Source: Manduca sexta (taxonomy: Eukaryota; Arthropoda; Insecta; Lepidoptera; Sphingidae). From it: 64,000 nucleotides of DNA. Both the position numbers and the translations under genes were made by a program. Below the pieces are notes generated by a model that was given only the letters and a program-made list of their open reading frames with translations, did not search any database and was not told where the DNA came from. The stretch's first letter is position 1. The number at the start of each line of letters is the position of its first letter. Location: positions 15,211,826 to 15,275,825 of the forward strand of contig NC_051140.1 in the NCBI RefSeq assembly GCF_014839805.1, read 5' to 3'. This document shows positions 53,206 to 64,000 of this stretch, piece by piece.

Positions 53206-56200
53206 CGGGAATAAAATTATAAATTCAATATACTATTTTAGTATAACAATTTCAGAAACTAACCCTGACTCCGATCAAGCTACACCATGCTAACACATTC
53301 AGCGTACAAAAACGTTCTATACGCAGTTCAAATTCAATACATCACCGCAGTTATACTCAAAATAAATGGGAAACATTTACGCATCGAAATAACATTTTGC
53401 ATACTACGGCGCGAGGACCAATACCTCAATATACTAAGCTTGTAATACAACAGCCGTATTTCATTCAAACCAAGCATGCAGTTACTGGGCTCGATACCAA
53501 AACCAATGTATATTTGCAGTAATACGTAACGCTTACCAAGCCCAGTGGTATTGCGAAGAAATACTACGTAACCGCTCCCGGAACTCTTGAAAAATGTATT
53601 AGCATTCGATATTGTAAGTATTGAATGTAACGTATGAACCCATTGGTTGTTCTGGCTTGTATTGTGCAACTGCGATGTATATTGTCGCAAGTGTAGCGAA
53701 ATTGAATCTATATATTTAGAATATTGAGATTTAGTACTGCTATATAAACTTTATTTTTACTTTAAAAACTTGTCTTATTTTAATGCGTAGATAATGAACC
53801 AATATTCGTTGTGTTGAAGTTAAAATTTAAATTAATATAATAAATATCCAGGCCTTTATCCCCGAGGGCTAGGTGTGTTCGCAACTAACGCAATCACAGC
53901 TCGATAATGAGTATTTATTCTAAATCCGAATACAATGATTAATTAGGGAAAACTAATTCTATACATTTTCCGGAAAATACTGCCATGTGTAATGCGCGAA
54001 GTCAATAATTTTGCATACTATTCGTATTTTCGACAATGCAAACAATAGAGTCCGTTCAATATTACAAAGTATCGTGAAGGGTTTACGAACATAAGTAACT
54101 TTTTATTACAAGGAAAAAGTTTCTTTATAATACACAATAGCGCTCGTAGAGCTGCGTACCATAACTCCATGCTTTATAACTTGTACTCCGATACAAACAA
54201 ATCATTAGCAAAGTAATTTATCAAACTAATTTTAACAGCAAGTTTTCATAGTTGAAACGTTCAGTGAACAGCTGGCCAGTCCATCAGCGGAAAAATGCAC
54301 ACAAGTTCCATAGCAAAGAAAAAGATGCTCGCAGCGTGGCGTCGAAGGAACAACCTGCTTGCGTTATGGCTTTTATCTTAAAATTACCGACAGTGATGGA
54401 TGACGGCTGCCTCACGCCGGGTAATTCATTTATCTGCGATTAAGGGTCGGCCGCCTGATGCTGCGCCTTCATCAACACTAACTATAAATTGACATGTTAA
54501 AATGTTGTTAACGCTAACGCTTCTCAAACGTCACCTTTGATCGTACCTATAATGAATTTCAGTTTAACACTAACCTTAATCTTTAACCTTTCATGACTTC
54601 GGGCCGCCACCGCCGGGACTCGTGTAAATATACCTATACATACACTGTACATGAATAATGAATGCAAAAGGACTGTAAACATTGAACGGAACCCCGAATG
54701 GAAAGCGTTCAATAGAGTGAGAAATACGGCAGCTTTAATAACGAGATAAAATTAAAGAGAGCTAAACGTTTTACATAAAATGATATTAACTCTTTGCCAA
54801 GAGCAATAAAAATGCCTTGGGAGGTGCGCCGGTGCATTCGGATTACCCAATTACAGCGGATGATATTACGTGCCACTTAGTTTCTTGCTGTTTTTGTTCA
54901 GTTCAGTTTTATATAGAATGAGTATACATCGGCTGTAATATTGACTTGTTTAGAGTAAATTGTGCTGCACAAAGCGATATCCGGAGAGGTACATTCAGCT
55001 CCGGTGTAGATGTGAGTATTACAGGGGCGCTAGACGCTACAGAGTACCTCTGATTTGTTAGTGCAGAGCTGATAACGCGATTTTGACGAGCTCGCGCTGC
55101 TCCGCCGAGGGGTTTGTATCATTTTCCGATATTCGTTCGAGCACTCCTAATGCCTGCTGACACACAACTTGCCGGCTTCGTTAAAACACTGTAGCATCTT
55201 CACAGTTTGCAACAAAATACTGGAAGTCTATGTTTGAACATGATAATACTTTTATTTTGTTTATTTAAAGTCAACGAAAAGATGATATTATTACAACTAA
55301 GTAAATGCTGCGGTTGATGTAAATACTATTTAAGGTAAACATGGAGTTAACTTAAATATAGTACGTACTTAATGGATTTACTAACAAGAAATAAGTGACA
55401 CTTTTAAAAACTCATAAGGTTTTTGTTTTTTTATGGTCTTAGTAGATTTTTTAACATTTTAATATTAATATCTACGTCTACAATTTTGGCCTGACCTTCC
55501 TACTTTTTCATAAATACTATGTTCTACATAAATACAACGATTGTTAATACCGTAAATGCAAAAATGATCATTATATATTTTCCAGGTAAATAACATCTGA
55601 AACAATTTATAATCTCAGGCATCTGAGGTAGAGAGTATTACGTGCTACCCAGTTTGTGGCAATCTACGGCAAAAGGATGTCCAACAAACAATATCTAAGT
55701 TTGTGTCGCTTTGTCGTAATATTTGCCAAGACTCCGAAAGCCCGGGCAGAGTTTGAGCGACTTCTCGAGCTTATTACTATTTGTGTTGCCAAGAATCCCG
55801 TCTCTTTCACTTGCTGACGGATGGCACAAAACTGTCTCATTATTTTAAAACGGATTTCTCTTACCGCGCCACGCTCCTTTTCATTTGATCGCGTTTGCTT
55901 TCATCAATGAGATCGCGCACCTAACTCTGCACCCGTTTCATAATAAAGTCAGTATAAAGATATTTTTATGTACTTATTATATCCAACTCAGATTTTTATT
56001 TATACGGCAGAGAACATTAATAAAAAACGAAATAAGCGAGAACAGCGAAGCGCAAAACAAATGAACAAATGATATAAGTATGAAAAGCTTTCGCATCTCC
56101 AGTATCCGCGTTATATCCCTGTTTCCTTTTACCTCATTAATAATTAGACGTGATATTCCGTTATCACATTTCGTACGTGACCTTTTATCGCGACGGCACC

Positions 56201-57289
56201 GAGTAATCTATACAGATGTGTTCACTTCGTTACGTACAGTTACCGTTGACTGTATGACACGTTGTTTCGTCGGCGGAATGAACGGCATGTGTTTACGTCA
56301 CTGTAAGTAAGAATAATGGGTGCACATAAATCAGTGGCATCTTCACGTCGTTTTGAATATTCACAAAAGATGTCAACTCCTTGCGAAGACTCCATTCAGC
56401 GAAGACAAACGCGCCGCGACGCCGTCTTACAATACTCCCAATTGTGTCACGTTATTAAACTCACGCCTACATTATTGTGTACAGCGCTGAGGGTACACAC
56501 TGGGTACCTCCGCCTTCCACAAAACACGTCGCCACTTATTTTATATTTGTTCGGCTTTCATCGGACTCAAATTGAATTTATTGGTCTATAAAAATCCAGC
56601 ATCTGTAATGTGACAACTACTCGTACGAGTATGGTATAGAATTGGTAATACAGCATTAGTTTGCTATAATTGAATCACTACTACACAAATACGAGTTGCG
56701 AAGAATGTTGTAATAACATTTTCAAAGTAATAATCTCAGATAAATAAAGCAATCCGCAACATAAATTCCGCTCGCTATTTTAAAGTATCATGAAAGCAAG
56801 ACACGGAAATTTTTAACACAACTAAAGATTAAATAAATTTGATGTAGGTCAGTCGGTGTTAATTTGCGGCTTCGCTAGGAAAGCTTTCTTTTTCTTTAAT
56901 ACCTCCTGTGGTAATTACTTAAAACATAATGAACAACGAACAATAGGTACCAAGAATTTATTTAAAAAAATGTTCTTATTCCTCTGTTTTTTAGTTCACG
57001 GTAAACGCAACGTAATTATTATAATACCGATAATATTTCTCAGAAACAAGTGAAAAATAAATGTGATATTATTCTCTACGTAATGTAAGTTAGCGTTGGC
57101 TTCCCAAAGCTAAAGAGAAAGCTGATATTAAAGTTTCTGCGCGAGAATTCTCGAGGCGGGAATTCTCAACAAATTTGACCTAAGTCGAGAGGAGAAAAAT
57201 ATCGAAAAGACCCGAGAATTCAGAAATCAATTCAAAAGACTATAAGACTAAAAAATAAGTATGACTAGCATGTTTCCTATAACTTCATG

Positions 57290-57550
57290 AATACTAGTGG
57301 GTTGTAGCCTCGCCCCCATTATTTTATCAGGCGGGACAAACATATACGTCATAAAGTGACCTATGCGTATCTACTCTTAAAAAGCCGAAAAAACGTGATG
57401 TTTTGGTAGACAGAAATACCTATGACTGTGTCCACATATCCCCGATTGTTAAGTCCCAATTAATAAACTAGACTTCTAGACTCTGAGCTGGTACTGAGTA
57501 GAAAAACCGAATATTTATCACAAAGTAGCCAATGATATTTCACACACTGT
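57290..57550 (-). repeat. Probable SINE, antisense
   Basis: The reverse complement reads GTTTTTCTACTCAGTACCAGC and GAGTCTAGA, as in the 23.6 kb SINE body ('gttttttctactcagtatc', 'gagtctgga'). The rest is diverged and the boundaries are approximate. Confidence 0.45.
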
Positions 57551-60500
57551 ATTTATATGCCGAAATCATTCTAATACGATCAGCTGTATCGGCGAGTATA
57601 CATACCAAATATCCCACCGTCCAATAATATTTACAAATTACGTTATTCTACATGTTACAAAAAAAATTTAACTTGATTTTATTGCTCTTATACGCTAACC
57701 ACTCCACTGTTTATATAAATTTACATATGGTATTTTGAAACATTTAAAAAATTCTTGATAACTCGTAAAATACTGGTCGATAATTCTTGTGCTTCGAGAA
57801 ATGAAAAATCTCGAGAAATCAGACACCCTGGCTAATATTGAGGTTCTGCGATTTAACCGGTAGCCGCATTGAAGATAGGCATTTATTTTATTAATTGTAA
57901 ATTACCAATAGACTCTTAGTTTGGAGTTATTTATATCAAGTAACACGTTTGCTTATTTACCAGACTGCGCAGTTTAAAAATAGAATAAAATATTTATCCG
58001 ACCTGTAAATCAAACCTCAAACCACACCGATTTCACAAATCCGCTTCCCAATAACAATCTCTTGTTTCAAAACATTGTATTTCAAAAACAAACATGACAT
58101 ATTGTATTGACAAAACAGCAAAATATAACAGATGTGCCATATAAATAGGCCTGATAGGCCCAAATGTTTTGCCAAAAAACGATACAAGTTGTTATTGTGC
58201 GCAGGTACGGAGTGCGGCCAAGCGAGGGCGAAACTTGTGCGAGTTTGCTAACATTTATTGAGCGGAAAGCGAGCGAGCACTCGGCCACCGAGCGCCGTCC
58301 ACCGACCATCAATCCTACTATTGACAACTTTATTTCTATACTTTTAATGACAGCCTCGCAACATATTTAATCTGCACCTAAACCATTCCGCACACGCGCG
58401 CCACAAGGAAATATTCTCGTCCAATATTTCATTTTCCTGATAAATTATACCATAGAAGTAGAATTTCCTAAGTCCAGAATTGTTGAGAAAAAAAGCAATT
58501 TCGCGCGTCCCTTCAGAGGGTGAGGACTCTTATAAACATCGGGACTCTCTAGCAAACTGCTGGTGCCGTAATCTCCCGAAAACATAAAAGCGTATGAAAA
58601 CTTTAGTGTCCAATAAATTTTGCCAATACAAGCGAGGACGTTGGGAGATATTTTAGTTATGGGGTGTTAGCACAGCAGCCTCCGTCTAGAGTATCCACCA
58701 CTCAGGTACGACAATTCAGTTTTTACTCGCTTTAATCTAATTATTTACGCTCAAATGGAGTGTGCACCCCATAAAGATTTTATATTTCCAAAGTTACCTA
58801 TTTAATTTAAATACAAAGTTTAATGAAGTGATAGGGGATTTGAAACTTTGTTGTTTACCTTCAAAAGTATGATCAATAGGTAAGTTTGAACGTTTTGAGT
58901 TAATTTACCTGATATAACAAAATTATAGCGCTTATACAGATATTGATATATTGCAAAAGGGTAGGTATAATTGTAACATAGTTGGACTTTATCGTCTAAT
59001 TTGTTTTTGCATGGCTAGAGTCAGCTGAACGTAATCAAAACTATACTGGGTATATCTCAATCGAAACTGGAGTGTTGTGCTCAAAACGGGTTGGTAGGTA
59101 TATTAGCCGTGGTAGCACGTCCACAATTTGCGGCCGCGGATTGGCACGAATCGAGCGAGCAATATCAAAGTTGCGATATGTGTCGAGTGTATTGGACTCT
59201 GTTTGCGTGACGAACCTTTTACCAATGTTATGTTACAGTGCAAGCTCACTTTAATAACCTATATTAAGTGTGCATTACGAAGATATTGAATCCAAAGGAC
59301 GATGGGTGATCTATGCCCCATACATATAATGTAGTCCAGCATCGAATAGTGATCGCACCGTGCGTCACCGTTATTCACTTTCGATTTCTTTTTATTTTCT
59401 CTTAAATAATATCGAGAAAGCAGACGATGGAAGATCATTACTTTAAGTTTATAAATCAATTGCAACAAATGAAGTAAATTAAGCTGACTCTGAGTTGTAA
59501 AGTCATATAATCTATATTATTATTTTAGAGCAGCGTTAATTTTAAAAACGCAGTAAAGATGTACAAACAATTTGTTCAAAATCCGATTTAGATTCTATAA
59601 TTGTTTATTATTCATTGACTGACAAATTATTCTTAGAACAGTACAAAATGACATTCACTGTATCGTACCTGACTTCCACTTATTATTTGAAATTCAATTA
59701 TGAATAAACCACAATAGTTGAACGGCGCAACCGCTCTCGGCCATGGTTAGCAATAAAATTCATGAGACTGATGTTACATTCATGAGAGGAATTGGGAAAA
59801 AAATACCGTGTAAATATGTTTGCGATACAAGGACATGTAGATTTTATGAGCGACTATGGTTTACGTTGTACTGTCGGCCGCTGTAGCATCCTTGTGGACA
59901 CAATGATCACTACTTTATATGGTTTTGAAATACAATATAGTTTTGTCTTTTGTAACTACATTGATGCATGTTTTCATGTAAAAATTATTTGTATTTTGTT
60001 CCTTGGCAATAAAATTCGGAACTATTGCTATGCCCGTATTCTCGATGGTTTAAGTAGCGATACAACGAATGCTCATAGAAAGGGAAACGCATTTTCGTCA
60101 TACCACGCACAAAAACAAACAGGCAATATTTTTTTACAAAAACATATCCCACGATAAAATATTTTCCTTATCATTTGAAAAATGTTTGATTAGTGAAATA
60201 GTGTTACTTTTCTTTATTATGGAACACAAACAAATCCAATACTAAATTTATATCTGAAATGTTGCAAGAAATACTATTTCTACATTTACATAAAGAGCAA
60301 AGATCTAAACAAAACTGGAGTTACTTTTTAAATATATTGTATTAGTGGTACAGCGCCGTAGCGTTTCAGTATTTTTAAAAGTTAGCAGGATATTGTGCCA
60401 CATAAAGTCGGACACAATATCTACTCGCCTATCCGCTGTATTATAAAACAGGGGAGACCTGCTTTTATAAAATTACTCCATCTTGTTATTGTTTTCTCGG

Positions 60501-62059
60501 CGCCAGAGATTCTTCGTGACTTAATTTATTACTTTGTATCGTATTTTAATTATAAAAGACTCGCATTGGTCTAGATTTATTGTGCTAGTTATTTAAATGG
60601 ATTTTTAAAACGTATCTACACTGGATTTATGGAGGGAGACAAAAAGCTGGAGATTTTTATTTCGCAGGACGTTGTGTTATCGGAATGATTTGCATAATCA
60701 AACGGAGGGAACGTTCGATAAGAGAACGCGAGTTTGTGTAGAATTTCCTTTGATATTCGTGTAATATACAAAGCACGGATAGCAACACGTTACATATTTT
60801 ATTGCCTTAACTTTTTAAAAAGAGGGAATATTTCAATGGATATTCGTTGCTGCATTCGTATTCACAAATCAAATTTTATACCGTAATAAAATGTTCCGCA
60901 TTATTGCGCGTGTTATATTCGGAAATGGAACAAATTAGGGAAGAAATTAATATTACGGTTTAAATATTTCACAAATACTGTACATTATATTTGTAAATGT
61001 ATGCTTTCGTTAGCAGCAAAATACAATACCCATGTAAAATAATAACTACAGAAATGTTAAAGCATAAATCATCACAGTTGCGTTTAATAGAGACCTTCAC
61101 ATTAACACGGATTTAATTTACTCCAGATTTAAAAAATGCACGCCGAGCCTATATGAATTCCCATCACTTTCCAAAAGACATTAAAGTAGTTACATTGTAA
61201 ACCACGCTTTATAATACACCAGCTCTTCCCACAATATTATCGTCCCCGTGCCATCAGAGTACATTAAGCCCCTTCTTTTTCTATACTGTCCCTAGACGAC
61301 TAGTTAACGTCTGTAGTAATGAAAAGACTTGGAACTCTAGTTTCCTTAAGGAAGCATGATAGTTTTGTACGTAGTGATGTAAATTTTCATAATCTTTATG
61401 CCTGAATTTTGACACCAGGCTGGAATTTGATAAATATATAAATTTAATTCATATTGGATATTTCTTTCTTTTAAGAAAAAATCTTGCACGTTTTATTACC
61501 ATCAGTATATATATAATACCTATTGTTGCTATCTATAACTGCCCTACAAAAAGTCGAATAATAAACCTGACATGTAACAAATTCGTAGATCAATAGAGTC
61601 TAGAAAGCCAAGTAAACTCCTATTTCAGAACCGCAAACACCATAAAGTATACACGAACGTGCAAAAAGTATTTGGGAGTGGATCAAAATAGCATAATATA
61701 TGATAAAACACTACTTTCCCACAGTCGGGACCCATAATTCTGGCATAACAATAAATGATGGGATATTTATTGACCATAATGCCGGAAAGTTCGGCCGTTA
61801 GTGCCACCAAAAATTAGATATTAAGAAAATTTCGTTCTTACCGAACAGCCGAAGCTTGGTTACATGTAATTACATTTATAATATTATTGGATAATTTATT
61901 GAGTTGCGAATGGATATTTTCCCCCTTAGTATCACAAATAAGCAGTTATAAATACGTCATTAGACTTTATTGATAATTATATAAATTATAGTAAATTGTC
62001 TATTCACTTGAAATAAACCTTTACCAGAACTGGATGCTTGTTCAATGTTGACAATATCA

Positions 62060-62175
62060 TTCTGCCCAATCCGGTATTCAAACCGGAGACCTCAGAGCGT
62101 TAATAGTACCGCACATGCAATATAACTACAACACCGAGTCATTCAGGCACTGTTAAAATTTAATTTTATAAAAAA
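62060..62175 (-). repeat. tRNA-like SINE head, antisense
   Basis: 'ccggtattcaaaccggagac' is the complement of a B box (GGTTTGAATACC) and is followed by 'cagagcgttaatagtaccg' and 'atataactacaacaccgag'. The same head edge is seen at 11865-11935. Confidence 0.6.
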
Positions 62176-64000
62176 AAAAAAATATTTTTGTTAAGACTAT
62201 TGCTCGGATTTTTAAAGTTGTGTCACTAATAAAAAGCTTCATTATTTTCCCTGAATATTATAAGCTACTTATTGTTCGGGATAAGACTTTAACGCAAAGA
62301 AAACCGCGAGCAATAGTTAAAGCAACATAACATAAAATTAACCCACGCGGCTTGAATACAAAAGCGGCACGTGTTCATTTATTTTTACGAACAGATATTA
62401 CAGATCACATCGTATATGGTCAATTATAAAGTCCCTAACATTTACTCTTTTATTTTCTCATCACGAAAGGCACATCGCGATGTATATCAGTTTATTTGCC
62501 AAAACAAAAACGTCGGCTGGCTTGCACGCAGCTAACTGGGGCCTGGGATTATGTGTTGAAACATTGCCCCACAGTAATAACGCTCTTATTCACTCTACAA
62601 TTCGATATTCCGGCCTGTCTCATGTGGCACATTAACCAAAATGTAATTACGTGCATATTTTGTTGATTAATGTTTTAAATATTTCGTTTAATGAGCGCAT
62701 GATAGTATGTTACTTTTAATTATGTCGCGTAATTTCACGTCGTGATATTATTTGAGTTGTTTCCGTATATGGTTTTTGGGCCAGTTTTTCCTTATTGTTT
62801 CCCTCTTCCATACACATCTGATTGTCATGCTCAGTAATACAATCCTGAAATTCTAATAAGAAACTTCTTTACGCCAAGGATATCTAACCATTTATTTGCA
62901 TTGCATATTTTTATGGTACCCGCGTAGGTAGGTTAACCCCATGGAAAGGAAACAATTTGCGTACATCAAGAATATATTACAATAACTTTTGCCGACAAGA
63001 AAAGAACAAAACTAAGTTGTAAGTCATAACGCACATAATATTTTCCGAGCTACTTAGTACCTAAGCAGTGTGGAGCAGTTTGCCGTGCAATATAACCCGC
63101 AACAACAAACTGTTGTAAGCGTTACAACTTAGAATTCATGAGTCATCTTCCGACATTGATCGTACTGGAGTTCGCGACTTTACCAACAATCCGATATAAC
63201 GCAAACTTGCGATCCCTAATTTCCAAACGAGTCCTCGCAAATTACGAGCAGCAGGCCTCCGCATAAATCCAACCTTTTCAAGTTAATAAAAATGATTTAA
63301 GTACGCATTAAAAGGATCTTTTTCTCGCTGAGAACACAGAATATATAATGGTAATAACGTCGATTTCCACGTAATTAATTATTGTATTTTTGTACAACAT
63401 AAGCTAAAGTTTCGGAAAAACGTAATTGCGGACATTTTGTAAAAGCTGGTAAAAGTTGGAAAAGTTCACAAAAGAAACGGTCCTTTTACATTCCCCGTGG
63501 CTACTCGAAGCCTTTTAATTTCGCAGATTAATAACTGCGAGATAAAACTTCTGTTAAGCGCAAACAATAGTGGTCGGATACGCCGACCGCCCGTAAACCG
63601 TGGAAACATTTAGAGAATTGAGAACGGCCGCGTCCTCCACTCTGATATATCCGCTGCGATTCATCCGCCATCAAGAAAATATTGCCGCTAACTCTTTGTG
63701 ATTCAAGAGGATAACTTTACTAACTACTCACAGTTATCATATCTGATATTTGTTGCTTCTGGTTTATTACAATCACTGTTGCTAGTTACTTTTATAATTT
63801 ATTACGAAGTCAATATATCGATAATTGGCATAACATTATCTTTAAAATATGTTTTCTGGATCGAACAATTATTTTTTTCATTTAAATACATAAAGTTCTA
63901 GTCCCTCCTTATAATAAACCTTTACTGTGAGTAAAGAACTTGTTTCAACATTGTTGTATGTTGAGCAAAACACAATACACTTCGTATGAAGCCAGGTGAA

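Larger units (their letters stand above)
49981..64000. other. Downstream intergenic region, no gene recognised
   Basis: Fourteen kilobases of AT-rich sequence with no exon that I can assign to a protein family on either strand. It carries SINE copies at 52880-53205, about 57290-57550 and 62060-62175. A GC-richer patch occurs at 58195-58320. Open frames such as 53334-53690 (minus), 56080-56310 (plus) and 59792-60157 (plus) lack recognisable motifs. An intron of a neighbouring gene cannot be excluded. Confidence 0.65.

Noticed and set aside
53334..53690. 118-codon minus-strand open frame downstream of the gene
   Set aside because: No motif, no plausible neighbouring exons, AT-driven composition.

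Overview
The window is animal (insect) nuclear DNA, very probably from a moth or butterfly. It is AT-rich, has long introns with GT-AG boundaries, and carries many short interspersed repeats of types common in Lepidoptera. These include tRNA-headed SINEs with a B box, a SINE whose body reads as the 'cagcagtgggca' type, a non-LTR 3' end with the 'gtccgcctgggtaggtaccaccgc' core, and a Helitron/RTE-like element ending in CTAGT. No species can be named from the sequence alone.

One gene dominates the window. Thirteen plus-strand exons between 1544 and 48499 join in frame to 827 codons of a bifunctional heparan sulfate N-deacetylase/N-sulfotransferase (NDST, called sulfateless or sfl in Drosophila). 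All 12 introns are GT-AG and every junction phase matches. The 5' end (cytoplasmic tail, membrane anchor, start codon) lies upstream of base 1. Exons 1-8 encode the lumenal deacetylase half, and exons 9-13 encode the PAPS-dependent sulfotransferase half. The PAPS-binding lysine, catalytic glutamate, active-site histidine, the disulfide cysteines and the KGR motif are all present. From the sulfotransferase half onward the visible numbering is human NDST1 minus 55. The enzyme acts in the Golgi, removing acetyl from GlcNAc in nascent heparan sulfate and transferring sulfate to the freed amine.

Layout: 1-1543 upstream intron; 1544-1735 exon 1; a 7.5 kb intron; exons 2-3 at 9.3-10.0 kb; exons 4-6 at 15.3-19.4 kb; exons 7-8 at 23.2-24.2 kb; exon 9 at 27.1 kb; exon 10 at 33.7 kb; exon 11 at 42.0 kb; exon 12 at 44.2 kb; exon 13 with the stop at 48.3-48.5 kb; a GC-rich 3' UTR to about 49.98 kb; then 14 kb with no gene that I can recognise.

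No unfamiliar multi-gene system was found. The points most worth a second look are in the introns. (1) A 30-bp minisatellite directly follows exon 8 and stays open in the exon 8 frame. (2) A 15-nt, phase-neutral microexon candidate lies just after it. (3) Two copies of one foldback element lie in opposite orientation on either side of exon 9. (4) A seven-copy, 123-bp array sits inside a mobile element. (5) Several SINE-type repeats end within about 110 bp of splice acceptors.
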